A stretch of DNA of 64,000 nt, from NCBI GenBank assembly GCA_016717145.1, contig JADKGD010000012.1, positions 62,001 to 126,000 on the forward strand. The letters are read 5' to 3'. The notes beneath the pieces are model-generated. The model ran no database searches. It was not told the origin of the DNA and saw only the letters and a list, made by a program, of their open reading frames with translations. A program made the position numbers and the translations under genes. Origin of the DNA: Saprospiraceae bacterium. Its GTDB lineage: Bacteria; Bacteroidota; Bacteroidia; Chitinophagales; Saprospiraceae. Shown here one piece after another: positions 1 to 8,850 of this stretch (positions are counted from its first letter, which is position 1; each line of letters begins with the position of its first letter).

Positions 1-66
1 TTGTCCAAATACACTACTAAATAATCCTGAAATAAATAAAGAAGAGATAATAAATGAAATTTTCAT
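1..66 (-). CDS. N-terminus of an exported protein (partial)
   Basis: An open frame starts with ATG at 66 on the minus strand and runs off the left edge. Its 22 visible codons read as a Sec signal peptide: a Lys at position 2, a hydrophobic core rich in Ile, Leu, Phe and Ser, then a small-residue end with Phe-Gly-Gln, the usual signal-peptidase I cleavage context in this phylum. Nothing of the mature protein is visible, so no function can be given. Confidence 0.55.
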   Translation of the reverse strand, partial: MKISFIISSLFISGLFSSVFGQ

Positions 67-167
67 ATTGTTGTTTTTATTAAAAATTGAATAATATTTA
101 ATGATTTTATATGATGACATATTTTCTGAATTTAAGTCACTTTGTAATATAACTATTTATAAAATAA

Positions 168-1340
168 TTAGGTTTTTTTGGAATTCAAATAATTTAATAA
201 TCCATCATAACCAGAAACATCCAGTTTATTTTTTTCTGCTTCTGTCTTTGCTTTTGTAACCACTTTTATAGCTTTTTCAACATTTTTAGTTAAAATCAGA
301 ACGCCACAATAACTGTTAAGGCTTTCCATGTCTTCTTTCAAATTATATGCAGATTCAGCATATTCAGCTGCATCAGAAAGCATTTCCTCCCGATCCTTAA
401 ATGTATTTGTGATATCATGAACTATAAACTTTAAGACATCTGCATCCTTTGATGATTTTTTTGCCAGTAATTTGTACCCGGCCATATATCGTTCATAATT
501 ATTAAAAGCTTTATAAAACTGCATTTGTGCTTTAGCACCAAAAGCTTCTGCTTCATCGGGAAAAGCTTTTTTTGCTTTGTCAAGTGTTTCACTCAAAAGA
601 CTTTCCATTTCAAATTCGATCGCCTTATTCACACTAAACTGACAAGCTGATCTAGACTTTTCCTCAAAGAGCTTTTGCCCTACGATACTAATGATTTTGC
701 TTTTACTGCTGATTACCTGATCAAATAATTTAGAATCAGCATCTACTGCTGCTTCCAGAATAAATTTTAATCGTTGTTCTTCTTTCAATTGAGGTGACGA
801 ACTCAGATAGTCGTTTGAAATTTTAAGGCTCGGTTTAGAGGCTGTATTGAGTGCCTTAACATAATTAAAAACAAGGTCATAACTTCGATCACCCGAGTCA
901 TACTTTTCCTTAAAGCTCCCACTTTTATCATTTTTTTTAATTGCATCACTTCCGATAGCAATAAGACCATCAGGTTGCTGTCCGCCGGTAACGTTTTTAA
1001 TGACTTTGCCTTCTCCATCTACAAAAAACAAGGTTGGATAAGCTGAAACCGGGTATTTATGACCAAATGAAACGCCATCTTCTTCTTCCATATCCAGTTT
1101 CAGGTTAATAAAATTGGCATTAAAGAAATCTCCAACTTTCTGCTGTGTGAATACATTTTTTGCCATTGCCTTGCAAGGACCACACCATTTGGCAAATGCG
1201 TCAATAAAAAGTAATTTGTCCTCAGCTTTTGCTTTAGCAACAGCATCTTTCCAAGTTCCATGAAAAAACTCAATACCCTGAGATTTACCAATAGTAAGAC
1301 AAAAACAAATTAAAACAACGGCGATAAATTGATTTTTCAT
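168..1340 (-). CDS. Exported thioredoxin-fold protein with long C-terminal helical domain
   Basis: The 390-residue product has a signal peptide (about residues 1-20) followed by a thioredoxin fold. The active-site motif WCGPC is at residues 52-56 and the cis-Pro loop (AYPT) at 100-103, so a redox-active dithiol is likely in the periplasm. The remaining roughly 240 residues are Lys/Glu-rich and look helical, as in Bacteroidota proteins of the thioredoxin_7/DUF255 type that carry TPR-like tails. Substrate is unknown. It lies 136 bp downstream of the thioesterase gene on the same strand, so it probably has its own promoter, though I saw no clear one. The start is the ATG that begins the signal peptide. 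Confidence 0.8.
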   Translation of the reverse strand: MKNQFIAVVLICFCLTIGKSQGIEFFHGTWKDAVAKAKAEDKLLFIDAFAKWCGPCKAMAKNVFTQQKVGDFFNANFINLKLDMEEEDGVSFGHKYPVSAYPTLFFVDGEGKVIKNVTGGQQPDGLIAIGSDAIKKNDKSGSFKEKYDSGDRSYDLVFNYVKALNTASKPSLKISNDYLSSSPQLKEEQRLKFILEAAVDADSKLFDQVISSKSKIISIVGQKLFEEKSRSACQFSVNKAIEFEMESLLSETLDKAKKAFPDEAEAFGAKAQMQFYKAFNNYERYMAGYKLLAKKSSKDADVLKFIVHDITNTFKDREEMLSDAAEYAESAYNLKEDMESLNSYCGVLILTKNVEKAIKVVTKAKTEAEKNKLDVSGYDGLLNYLNSKKT

Positions 1341-1476
1341 TATAATTTGGTAAACTTTAATTAAATTAAAACTAATCCAACTTTAAAATGTAAAATTACA
1401 TGTTAAAATTCATAAATAAACAACTTTAACGTTTTAGTAAGTCAAATCGTTCATTTTTAAAAATTGACCATTAACA

Positions 1477-1920
1477 TTATAAATGAATACCGGAGTCAAT
1501 ATCCCACTCCTTGCCAGTTCTGAATACGGTACCTTTAAAAATGGCTACTATTGCTTCGTGCTGATTGGTCACAATTACTTCATATATGCCCAATTTGGTT
1601 GTAAGGTTTTTTTCTACAGCTGTCGCTGTAATAATATCTCCTGTATGAACGGACTTAGTATGAGAAATGGATGTTTCTATGGAAACTGCATGAATGCCGT
1701 GCGAATTACTGGCAAAGGCAAAGGCACTGTCAGCAATTGAAAAGGTAATACCACCATGACAGATATTAAAGCCATTCATCATCTCATATCTTACTTCTGA
1801 CCTGACGGTACAGCTACCCGGCCCGACATGCAGGATTTCAATACCTAACCAATGTGAAAAAGCATCATGTTTGAACATTAGGGTTTTAGCTATCTTCTCA
1901 GCTTTTTCGGAAGGTGTCAC
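1477..1920 (-). CDS. paaI: PaaI-family hotdog acyl-CoA thioesterase
   Basis: This is a 147-residue single hotdog domain. The segment at residues 49-57 (NG..ICHGG) followed by Asp64 in SIADSAFAFA matches the PaaI family closely; Asn49, His55, Gly56/57 and Asp64 correspond to its thioester-binding and catalytic positions. The family hydrolyses aryl- and hydroxyphenylacetyl-CoA or other stalled CoA thioesters in the cytoplasm. No phenylacetate catabolic genes are nearby, so here it may be a housekeeping thioesterase; the symbol reflects family, not proven pathway. It follows hpt by 29 bp and is probably the last gene of the M28 peptidase-hpt-paaI transcription unit. Confidence 0.82.
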   Translation of the reverse strand: MTPSEKAEKIAKTLMFKHDAFSHWLGIEILHVGPGSCTVRSEVRYEMMNGFNICHGGITFSIADSAFAFASNSHGIHAVSIETSISHTKSVHTGDIITATAVEKNLTTKLGIYEVIVTNQHEAIVAIFKGTVFRTGKEWDIDSGIHL

Positions 1921-1949
1921 ACGATTGAATTTAATAATTAAACAATTTT

Positions 1950-2516
1950 TTATGTCATGCTCAACTGATACAAATCTTTTAAATTTCTGCCCATGCCATC
2001 ATAATCCAGTCCATAACCGACTACAAATTTATTTGGAATGATAAACCCGGGATAATCGGTTATAAAATCATGCAAATGTGCTTCAGGTTTTACCAATATG
2101 GAAGTAATAGCCAGGGAAGCGGGCTTGTGTAATTTCAGTTCCGGAATGAATGCTGCCATTGTATTTCCCGTATCGATGATATCTTCAACGATGATGAGAT
2201 GTCTGTTTTGCAAATTAAGATTAGGAGGCATATAAATATCTACTTTGCCTGTAGTTTCCGTACCATGATAAGATTTTATCCTGACAAAATTAAGTTCGCA
2301 AGGGAAATCCAGTTTTCGAATCATATCAGCAGCAAAAATGAACGCACCATTCATCACAACAAGAAACATGGGGTGTTTTTCATGATAATCTTCACGAATA
2401 CTATCAGCGATTTCCTGAACTTTGATTTCAATATCTGCGGCATCAATAAATTTTGAAAAAGACAGATCGCCTACTTTTATCAAATCAACATTAAATGTTT
2501 TATCAGTTTTACTCAC
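1950..2516 (-). CDS. hpt: Hypoxanthine phosphoribosyltransferase
   Basis: This 188-residue enzyme transfers ribose-5-phosphate from PRPP to hypoxanthine or guanine in purine salvage. The PRPP-binding motif IIVEDIIDTGNTM (residues 108-120, acidic pair Glu111-Asp112) is intact. The early NGAFIFAADM loop (56-65) and the late FVVGYGLDYDGMGRNL segment are family hallmarks. Its ATG overlaps the stop of the upstream M28 peptidase gene by 4 bp (ATGA), which suggests translational coupling. Length is normal for the family. Confidence 0.93.
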   Translation of the reverse strand: MSKTDKTFNVDLIKVGDLSFSKFIDAADIEIKVQEIADSIREDYHEKHPMFLVVMNGAFIFAADMIRKLDFPCELNFVRIKSYHGTETTGKVDIYMPPNLNLQNRHLIIVEDIIDTGNTMAAFIPELKLHKPASLAITSILVKPEAHLHDFITDYPGFIIPNKFVVGYGLDYDGMGRNLKDLYQLSMT

Positions 2517-3895
2517 TTTATGCCATATTTATCAATCAAAAAAATCATACTTGTCATTGCAGCAGCACCTAATTCAAGCTCACGTCTGTTTACAGCTTCA
2601 ATACTGTCATTGGCGGTATGGTGAAAGTCAAAATATCTTTGAGAATCAGTCCTAAGTCCGATTAACAGCCCTTTTTGGGATTTCAAAGGACCAATATCTG
2701 ACCCGGTACCTCCCTTCTCAAAATGTAGACCATAACTTTCCAACATTGGCAACCATTTGCTTACATGTCTGTAACACGTCTTAAATACCGATGTATCAGC
2801 ATCAAAACTAAAACCTTTTGGTGAGAATCCGCCCGAATCTGACTCTAGTGCAGCAAGGTGAAATTCTTTATTGCTATTTGAAAACTGTGCATACGTTTTG
2901 CCGCCTGCAAGTCCATTTTCTTCATTTGAAAACAATACAACTCTGATGGTTCGCTTGGGGTGATACCCTAATGAAGTAAATATCCTTAGCACCTCCATGG
3001 CTTGAACACAACCCGACCCATCATCATGCGCACCCTGTCCGACATCCCAACTATCCAAATGTCCACCTATAAGGATAATTTCATCGGGGAATTCAGAACC
3101 TTTGATTTCGCCGATTACATTTGGAGCTGACCTTAATCCTTCCACTTTGCAGTTTGTATTTATATAAACAGATACGGGACCTGCTTTGAGTGCTTTACTT
3201 AATTTATTGGCATCATTAGTACTGAGCGCTAAGCCCGGTATTTTCGAAACGCTGTCTTTATAAATCGTCAAGCCTGTATGAGGGAAGTCATCCTGATTGG
3301 TTGTCATTGACCTGACAAGTGCTGCTGCAGCACCATATTCACCCGCTTTCGATGGCCCATACGTCCTTTGATCTACTGCCCCGCCATAAGCACTAAACGT
3401 TCGGATACTTGTGGCATCCATAGGTCTGTTGTAAAAAATTATTTTGCCTGAAACCCTATTATGCCCTAAAGCTTCTATATCATCCAGCCCTTTGACCTCA
3501 ATTACTTCTGCCATGATACCCTCGTTTGAGGTCCCTACCGAATTACCTAACGACAAAGCATTTAAAGGCAAAAGCTTACCGGACTCATCCGTCATATAAA
3601 CTTCATTTTTATCACCGCGATTCCAGTAATTTGCCTCACAATCTTGAAAACTACTTTTTACACCATTTAAAGAAGCTAAAATGTCTTTTGTAAATATAGC
3701 AGCACCCATATATGCATCAGATCCGGCAATCCGACCACCGTGTTTGACGCAAAGGTCTGTTAACCAAGGGTATACATGTCCGTTTTGCAAGGCTTCATCG
3801 TGTATTTTTTTTATCATGAACACATCTCCATCCTGAGATAATATGTCATTTAAAAAAACAAACAAACTCAAAAATAAACATAATAAAATCCTCAT
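2513..3895 (-). CDS. Exported M28-family zinc metallopeptidase (carboxypeptidase Q-like)
   Basis: The 460-residue protein has a signal peptide (about 1-20), a PA-type insertion (about 120-250) and a co-catalytic two-zinc M28 domain. Likely metal ligands and catalytic residues are His279 (GGHLDSWD), Asp291/292 (GAHDDGSG), Glu325-Glu326 (NEENG), Asp353 (ESDSGG) and His425/426 near the C-terminus. This order matches aminopeptidases/carboxypeptidase Q that release amino acids from peptides in the periplasm or outside the cell. All ligands are present. It is the first gene of the unit with hpt and paaI, and a good promoter lies just upstream at 3939-3971. Confidence 0.88.
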   Translation of the reverse strand: MRILLCLFLSLFVFLNDILSQDGDVFMIKKIHDEALQNGHVYPWLTDLCVKHGGRIAGSDAYMGAAIFTKDILASLNGVKSSFQDCEANYWNRGDKNEVYMTDESGKLLPLNALSLGNSVGTSNEGIMAEVIEVKGLDDIEALGHNRVSGKIIFYNRPMDATSIRTFSAYGGAVDQRTYGPSKAGEYGAAAALVRSMTTNQDDFPHTGLTIYKDSVSKIPGLALSTNDANKLSKALKAGPVSVYINTNCKVEGLRSAPNVIGEIKGSEFPDEIILIGGHLDSWDVGQGAHDDGSGCVQAMEVLRIFTSLGYHPKRTIRVVLFSNEENGLAGGKTYAQFSNSNKEFHLAALESDSGGFSPKGFSFDADTSVFKTCYRHVSKWLPMLESYGLHFEKGGTGSDIGPLKSQKGLLIGLRTDSQRYFDFHHTANDSIEAVNRRELELGAAAMTSMIFLIDKYGIK

Positions 3896-3938
3896 TTCAC
3901 CCTTTTATGTGTTTTTTTACTCAAATTAATTCCTCAAA

Positions 3939-3971
3939 CAAAGTTACAAAAATATCTCATTTTCCAACAAA
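3939..3971 (-). promoter_or_regulatory. Bacteroidota-type promoter for the M28-hpt-paaI unit
   Basis: On the minus strand, TTTG (3971-3968) is followed after 21 nt by TAACTTTG (3946-3939), a full match to the -33/-7 consensus known for the Bacteroidota primary sigma factor. A second -7-like TATTTTTG lies directly before it (3954-3947). The expected start of transcription is about 35 nt before the ATG at 3895. Confidence 0.55.
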
Positions 3972-4131
3972 GAATACAGCTTACTTATCTATATAAAGTA
4001 TAGAATCTGTCAATTTCATATACTAAGAAGTCCTTAACAAATATACCCGTCTTGGTTAAAGTATCATTAAAGCTTCAATTTACTGTCTACATTAATGTGA
4101 TTTTAATGGTTTAGTAATAAAAAGAACCAAT

Positions 4132-4524
4132 ATGATACGAGTATTACTTTTTTCAATTTTTTTTGGTACAATGTTGATCTCATGTATGGATATTGATGAA
4201 GACGTCCTTCCTGTGGTCGGTATTTACAGAGCGCATGTTGTAGGTGTTTCAGGGCCATTTGACCTTATCGTCAGTACAGACAGAGGAGATGATGTGATTA
4301 TGGAATCAAAATTTGATGGCTTTGATTGGTATACCCTTAAAGCAGATTTGGACAATGCCAATGAGCGAGTAATTGACATAGATATCAATAACCAGATCAT
4401 ATCACAGGGGACATTTGTAAAAGGTCAAGGTTTCTTCCGTGACGGCACCATAGAGTTAAGATATACCATAGACTTCAGTGATGGAGAGAAAGTCAATTTT
4501 AAATTGGTAGGAACAAAAAATTAA
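4132..4524 (+). CDS. Small hypothetical lipoprotein
   Basis: This 130-residue product has a lipoprotein signal peptide with lipobox LISC (Cys18). The mature part is acidic, starting with Asp/Glu residues right after the Cys, and has alternating short beta-like segments ending in a Thr-Lys-Asn tail, like many small outer-membrane-facing lipoproteins of this phylum. I do not recognise the family. It is isolated: divergent from the M28 unit and followed by gene debris. Confidence 0.65.
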   Translation: MIRVLLFSIFFGTMLISCMDIDEDVLPVVGIYRAHVVGVSGPFDLIVSTDRGDDVIMESKFDGFDWYTLKADLDNANERVIDIDINNQIISQGTFVKGQGFFRDGTIELRYTIDFSDGEKVNFKLVGTKN

Positions 4525-4540
4525 CACTACATGAGTGCAG

Positions 4541-4616
4541 TAGCCGACCGGAGCCACTTATTTAAAACATTTATTTTGATCGCACTAAATAGTGTCTTTT
4601 TTGGCTTCGGCGGCTA
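4541..4616. repeat. Imperfect inverted repeat (hairpin-forming)
   Basis: The arms TAGCCGACCGGAGCC (4541-4555) and GGCTTCGGCGGCTA (4603-4616) are complementary apart from one extra base and one mismatch. They enclose an AT-rich loop of about 47 nt. The arms are much more GC-rich than the surroundings. It starts 17 bp after the lipoprotein stop. It could be a remnant of a mobile element end or a dispersed repeat; it lacks the T-run expected of a simple terminator. A 35-codon ATG frame (4531-4638) overlaps it, and I do not call that a gene. Confidence 0.35.
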
Positions 4617-4856
4617 TTTTCATCCGGATATTGCTTAAACCCAGTTCAGACTAAAAAGATTATCAGATTGGCAATAAGACACTTTTTTTAGCAGAGGCTT
4701 GACTTTTTAAGCTGACACTACCTAGGTCATTTAAAAAATATAAATTAACATTTATGTCAAATATGAAATATAATCGTTTCTTAGCTACAAGGGACCCAAA
4801 TCAATCTTACTATGAATCAATAATTTAGCTCAAAAAGGTATCAACCTGATGCGTTG

Positions 4857-5150
4857 TTATCTTTGTACTAATAGTTTTTTCGAATCAACACCTTTTTCTG
4901 AGGTCATATAAATATTGTACATACCGCTATTTTCAAGTTGCAGGCTTATTATTTCTTGTGTAACATCTTGTTTTAGAACTAGATGATTTTGCATATCAGT
5001 AATGGTGATGGTTGCTTTATCAAATGGTAGCAAGACGATAAATTGTCTGTTTGTGGGATTTGGGAACACGGTCCAATCTGACTTTTCGGTAAGACCGCAT
5101 ATATCCACGTAAACTATTTTTGAAAATGATTTATCCCAAAAAAGCGGCAC
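4857..5150 (-). pseudogene. Remnant T9SS type A sorting domain
   Basis: The minus-strand frame encodes a typical T9SS C-terminal sorting domain. It begins near WTVFPNPTN (about residues 26-34), runs through a beta-sandwich of about 70 residues and ends in a basic SKKLLVQR tail. There is no signal peptide and no passenger domain, and the frame's first residues are read out of a segment that, on the other strand, is part of an AraC-type sequence. I therefore read it as the tail of a lost secreted protein left by a deletion or rearrangement. Confidence 0.6.
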
Positions 5151-5247
5151 TGTATCTGAAATTGCTTATAAGTGCGGATTTAATTCTCCGGCCTATTTTA
5201 TCAAATGTTTTAAGGATTATTTTGGAGTGACTCCAGGTGATTTATAG
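5128..5247 (+). pseudogene. C-terminal remnant of an AraC-family regulator
   Basis: On the plus strand, from about 5137 to the TAG at 5245-5247, the frame reads as the second helix-turn-helix of an AraC/XylS regulator. It includes VSEIAYKCGFNSPAYF, then a CFKDYFGVTPGDL ending, which is the canonical C-terminus of the family in Bacteroidota. No N-terminal part or start codon is present upstream; the sequence there belongs to the antiparallel T9SS tail. It is about 35-40 residues of a protein normally near 300. Confidence 0.6.
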
Positions 5248-5373
5248 GTTTTTATGTTAGTTTTTTTTAATTATTTTTAATTCCCGAAAATTAAATTATT
5301 TATATTTTTTGTATTCCGGATTGATATTTTAAATTTTATGACTATAATCATCTTCATTTTTATGGCAATGTCG

Positions 5374-5381
5374 TATTTTTG
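5374..5381 (+). promoter_or_regulatory. Possible -7 element before the metal locus
   Basis: TATTTTTG at 5374-5381 fits the TAnnTTTG -7 consensus and lies only 5 nt before the ATG at 5387. No TTTG is found at the right distance upstream, so either the promoter is weak or activator-dependent, or translation starts on an almost leaderless mRNA. Confidence 0.25.
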
Positions 5382-5386
5382 CAGCG

Positions 5387-5779
5387 ATGAAAAACATTTT
5401 AAGTTATTTTCTAGCAATAATAATATGCCTGCCGTTGTTTTCAAAGGTAAGCGTGGTATTGGTATGGAAAACAAATCAAAAATACATCATCGAAAATCTC
5501 TGCGTAAATAAAACGAAACCGGTATTGAAGTGCAATGGAAAGTGTCATCTGATGAATAAACTTAATGATACAAAAGAAGATAACAATGCGCCAATACCAG
5601 AAAAAAGCAAGGAATTAAAACTTCAGCCATTTATTTATGGAAACCTTCATGAAGTTCTTTTAGCTTCCAAAATAAGTACATCAGCCAAGGATGTCATAAG
5701 CTATTGTGAGAATTTCCGCAATAGACTTTTTGGAAAAATCATATTTATTCCACCGGACAGAATTTACCCTGTGGTGTAG
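5387..5779 (+). CDS. Small exported Cys-motif protein of a metal-type locus
   Basis: The 130-residue product has an N-terminal hydrophobic segment (about 1-20) that may be a signal peptide or anchor. A cysteine cluster follows: a CVNK segment near residue 39 and CNGKC at about 49-53, followed by HLMNKL. The end is rich in Pro/Ile. Proteins with this CNGKC layout are common, uncharacterised neighbours of copper and TonB-dependent uptake genes in Bacteroidota (my recollection). The cysteines suggest metal or redox chemistry at the periplasmic face. It is the first gene of the plus-strand series leading to the MbnP/MbnH pair, 274 bp before the next gene. Confidence 0.6.
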   Translation: MKNILSYFLAIIICLPLFSKVSVVLVWKTNQKYIIENLCVNKTKPVLKCNGKCHLMNKLNDTKEDNNAPIPEKSKELKLQPFIYGNLHEVLLASKISTSAKDVISYCENFRNRLFGKIIFIPPDRIYPVV

Positions 5780-6053
5780 TATTCATACTATACGTTCTTT
5801 TTTTTATGCAGAATATCAGGTAACCGGAATCTGGATGTTTGATATAAATATTGCTGACTTAAGACTTAATGATTTATTTGGATTGCTTAAAATTGGTAAC
5901 ATTATTTACATGATGTGACTATCGTTTTTAAGGTAGATGTATGTGCCTTTAATTGGTATTACATTCCAAACCATTAACTTTTTGAGCATACATTTAAACT
6001 GAATTTAGGTTATTTCTGATTTTGCATAAAATCATTCTTCATTATTATCAAAA

Positions 6054-6989
6054 ATGTTAAATGATATGACCGGGAAATGGTTTTCGTTCTGTTTGCTGAT
6101 TTTAATGTCTATTTTTACACAGAAAGTGTATGCCTGTGATGTTTGTGGTTGTGCCGTATCAGGGCATCAGTTTGGAATACTTCCACAATTCCAAAAGCAC
6201 TTTGTTGGTATCAGATATAATTACAGGAGCTTCCAATCGGTACATCCTCCATTATTTTCTACAGATACCGAAAAGGTAAGCCGGGAGTATTTTCACACTA
6301 CTGATATTTGGGGCAGATACATACTGAGTGATCGGGTGCAGCTCTTTGGATTTGTGCCTTTACATCATATTACCAAAGAGGAAGACAATACCACACTGAC
6401 ACAAAAAGGATTAGGGGACATCACCATCATGGGTATGTACGCCATTATCAATCAGCGTACATCCGACAATGGCCGATGGATTCATCACCTTCAGGCGGGT
6501 GGAGGTATAAAACTACCTACAGGGGCGCATGATTATTATACGGGAGAAAATGAATGGATCCCCGGAATCCAGAAAGGTACCGGCACTATTGATTTTATGC
6601 TCAATACCAATTATCTTTTGAGATATGATGAAATAGGCTTATCTGCAGAAGTGGGGTGGAGAGTAAATGGTCATAATACAATGCAGGATTTCAGATATGG
6701 CCAACGATTGACTACAGGAATCAGAAGTTTTTACATACTCCATGCCGGGAAAAACAGTTTTATGCCTTCCTTAGGCTGTGTGCTTGAGCAATCGGGCAAG
6801 GATGATCATGAAGGCACTACAGTTGATCTGTCCGGTGGTTCCGCTTTTTTTGGACATGTTGGTTTAGACTTTTTTAGCAATGGTTTTACGGCAGGTTTTT
6901 CGATCCAGCCTTCTGTTATCCAAAATGTGGCCAATGGAAATCTTACATCTGGGACACGTTTTAATGCACAATTTGCAGTGTTGTTCTGA
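6054..6989 (+). CDS. Outer-membrane beta-barrel protein with CxxCxC N-terminus
   Basis: The 311-residue protein has a signal peptide (about 1-27). The mature N-terminus is CDVCGCA (Cys28, Cys31, Cys33) followed by a His (HQFG), a plausible metal-binding motif. The rest alternates hydrophobic and polar residues in strands with many Gly/aromatic residues and ends in Phe, as for outer-membrane barrels. It resembles the MetA/phenol-type 'transporter' family of about 300 residues. It is followed by the MbnP-like gene after 53 bp. An internal ATG at residue 5 is an alternative start. Role in metal passage or sensing is inferred from context. Confidence 0.7.
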   Translation: MLNDMTGKWFSFCLLILMSIFTQKVYACDVCGCAVSGHQFGILPQFQKHFVGIRYNYRSFQSVHPPLFSTDTEKVSREYFHTTDIWGRYILSDRVQLFGFVPLHHITKEEDNTTLTQKGLGDITIMGMYAIINQRTSDNGRWIHHLQAGGGIKLPTGAHDYYTGENEWIPGIQKGTGTIDFMLNTNYLLRYDEIGLSAEVGWRVNGHNTMQDFRYGQRLTTGIRSFYILHAGKNSFMPSLGCVLEQSGKDDHEGTTVDLSGGSAFFGHVGLDFFSNGFTAGFSIQPSVIQNVANGNLTSGTRFNAQFAVLF

Positions 6990-7042
6990 GCACTTAAAAC
7001 TTCAGATAGAATCTTTATTTAATAATATAAAAAATACAAAAA

Positions 7043-7801
7043 ATGAATCGTTTAAATAAAATTTTGTTTTTAGCTATCCTTATTACAGCAGGTTTAAGTT
7101 CATGTAAAGATGATGAGCCTGAGACAAAAAAGGCCGGAGAAGTGACCATTGAGTTTGATCACGTTTGGGCTTCAACAGAATCAGAGTTTTCTCTCAATAA
7201 AGAACTTACTCATCCTTTGTTGGGTGAAAAAATGACTTTTAATATTTTCAAATATTATGTATCCAATGTCAGGTTAAAAGCCAAAGACGGAAGTTGGTAT
7301 ACCATGCCGGAAAGCTATTTTATTGTGGATGCAGATCCATCCGGAACCAACAAAGTAGTGATTCCTGATGTACCTGGTGGAGAGTATACAGATGTGGAGT
7401 TGATGTTTGGTGTAGACAGTACACGTTGTACATCAGGGGCACAGACCGGTGTCTTAGATCCTGCCAAAGGTATGTTTTGGAGCTGGAATTCAGGGTATAT
7501 CATGATCAAAGCAGAGGGAACTTCTCCCAATTCAGCATCAGGAAGTTTTACTTTCCATTTAGGTGGATTTAAGGGAGTCAATAAAGTCCAAAGCACTAAA
7601 TCGTACAACTTTGGTACTACAGCTTTAGTAGTAGATGGTGACAGAGAGGCAGAAATTCATATGATAGCCAATCCGGCCCGTTTGTGGCATTCAGCTGATA
7701 AATTGGCCATAAAAAACACCAATACTATGCCAAATGCCATAGCAAAGACCATGTCTTCCACTTTCTATGACGCTATCAGATTTGACCACATTCACAACTA
7801 A
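7043..7801 (+). CDS. mbnP: MbnP-like copper-associated lipoprotein
   Basis: The 252-residue product has a lipoprotein signal peptide (LSSC, Cys21). It matches the MbnP family by pattern: an early TIEFDHV strand, FNIFKYYVSNVRL at about 67-78, the GMFWSWNSGY signature (143-152), FHLGG (171-175) and a His-containing C-terminus (DHIHN). In methanotrophs MbnP binds copper and carries a Trp that its partner MbnH oxidises to kynurenine. I cannot tell which of Trp42, 85, 146, 148 or 215 would be modified here. The MbnH-like gene begins 13 bp downstream, so the pair is surely co-transcribed. No methanobactin peptide gene is visible. The symbol is by family. Confidence 0.78.
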   Translation: MNRLNKILFLAILITAGLSSCKDDEPETKKAGEVTIEFDHVWASTESEFSLNKELTHPLLGEKMTFNIFKYYVSNVRLKAKDGSWYTMPESYFIVDADPSGTNKVVIPDVPGGEYTDVELMFGVDSTRCTSGAQTGVLDPAKGMFWSWNSGYIMIKAEGTSPNSASGSFTFHLGGFKGVNKVQSTKSYNFGTTALVVDGDREAEIHMIANPARLWHSADKLAIKNTNTMPNAIAKTMSSTFYDAIRFDHIHN

Positions 7802-7814
7802 AATAATTCAAATA

Positions 7815-8837
7815 ATGATCAGTCATAAGATCAGATTTTTATTGTTTTTTGCACTGATATGGAATATTTCCTGTCAGGATGATCAGGATAGGTCGGACTT
7901 CGGTCTGACTTATCCTGATTACTTTCCTGCTCCTCATTATCAGTTTGGAAAAAACACCTTGACACGTGAAGGTTTTGAATTGGGAAGAGCATTGTTTTTT
8001 GATCCAATACTTTCTGTTGACAGTACCATTAGCTGTGCTTCATGTCATAGCCAGGGTCATGCTTTTGCAGATCACAATACGGCGTTAAGTTCAGGGATTT
8101 TTGCTAAAACCGGCAACAGGAATAGTCCGGCTATGTTTAATCTGGCATGGCATCCTGTTTTTATGTGGGACGGAGGAATCAATCATATAGAAGTAATGCC
8201 ATTGGCACCCATTACCAATGATGTAGAAATGGGGGAAGATATGCTCAGAGTTGTGGCTAAACTCAAGAAACATTCAAATTATACCAAAAGATTTAATAAA
8301 GTTTTTGGTGAGAAACCCATTGAATCCCAACAAATATTTTATGCTCTTGCACAGTACATGAGTATGCTGGTAAGTGCAGACTCAAAGTATGACAGATATC
8401 GACAGGGAAAAGAGTCTCTGACATCAGACGAACAGGATGGGTTGCAAATATTCAGGAATAAATGTGCTGCCTGTCATACTGAGCCTTTATTTAGTGATTT
8501 TAGCTTGCGCAACAATGGTTTGGAAATATTGAATGATGATCTGGGTTTCGGGCGTATTACTTTGGAGGAAGGCGACATATATAAATTTAAAGTACCTTCT
8601 TTGCGAAATGTCGTACTAACATATCCATATATGCATGACGGAAGGTTCCGCACGTTGGATCAGGTGTTGGACCATTATAGCAGAGGCATGATTCACCACA
8701 AAAATCTTGATCCTTTGCTGATGACCAATGGTCAACCTGGTATTCCACTCACAGACATTGACAAAGTAAAACTTAAGGCTTTTTTAAACACACTTTCTGA
8801 TTTTGCTTTCATTTCAAATCCATTATTTTCAAAATAA
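7815..8837 (+). CDS. mbnH: MbnH-like di-heme cytochrome c peroxidase-family lipoprotein
   Basis: I chose the ATG at 7815 over an upstream in-frame one (7767) that would overlap mbnP, because 7815 starts a lipoprotein signal peptide with Cys20 (ISC). The 340-residue product has two haem c motifs, CASCH (74-78) and CAACH (217-221). It also has conserved MauG/CcpA-type elements: MWDGG (Trp119), a SLRN segment and YPYMHDGRF (Met273 as possible distal ligand). MauG/MbnH enzymes make post-translational oxidations on a partner protein instead of simply reducing peroxide. Adjacent MbnP is the expected partner. A canonical bacterial peroxidase is the alternative. Confidence 0.82.
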   Translation: MISHKIRFLLFFALIWNISCQDDQDRSDFGLTYPDYFPAPHYQFGKNTLTREGFELGRALFFDPILSVDSTISCASCHSQGHAFADHNTALSSGIFAKTGNRNSPAMFNLAWHPVFMWDGGINHIEVMPLAPITNDVEMGEDMLRVVAKLKKHSNYTKRFNKVFGEKPIESQQIFYALAQYMSMLVSADSKYDRYRQGKESLTSDEQDGLQIFRNKCAACHTEPLFSDFSLRNNGLEILNDDLGFGRITLEEGDIYKFKVPSLRNVVLTYPYMHDGRFRTLDQVLDHYSRGMIHHKNLDPLLMTNGQPGIPLTDIDKVKLKAFLNTLSDFAFISNPLFSK

Positions 8838-8850
8838 ACAACAATATCCT

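Noticed and set aside
4531..4638. A 35-codon ATG frame across the inverted repeat
   Set aside because: It spans a hairpin of unlike base composition, has no recognisable start signal or domain, and its length is easily reached by chance.
5706..5918. A 70-codon plus-strand frame after the CNGKC gene
   Set aside because: It overlaps the end of the CNGKC gene in another frame and its sequence has no conserved character.
7767..7814. Earlier start for the mbnH gene
   Set aside because: It would overlap mbnP and put a non-signal stretch before a clear lipoprotein signal peptide starting at 7815.
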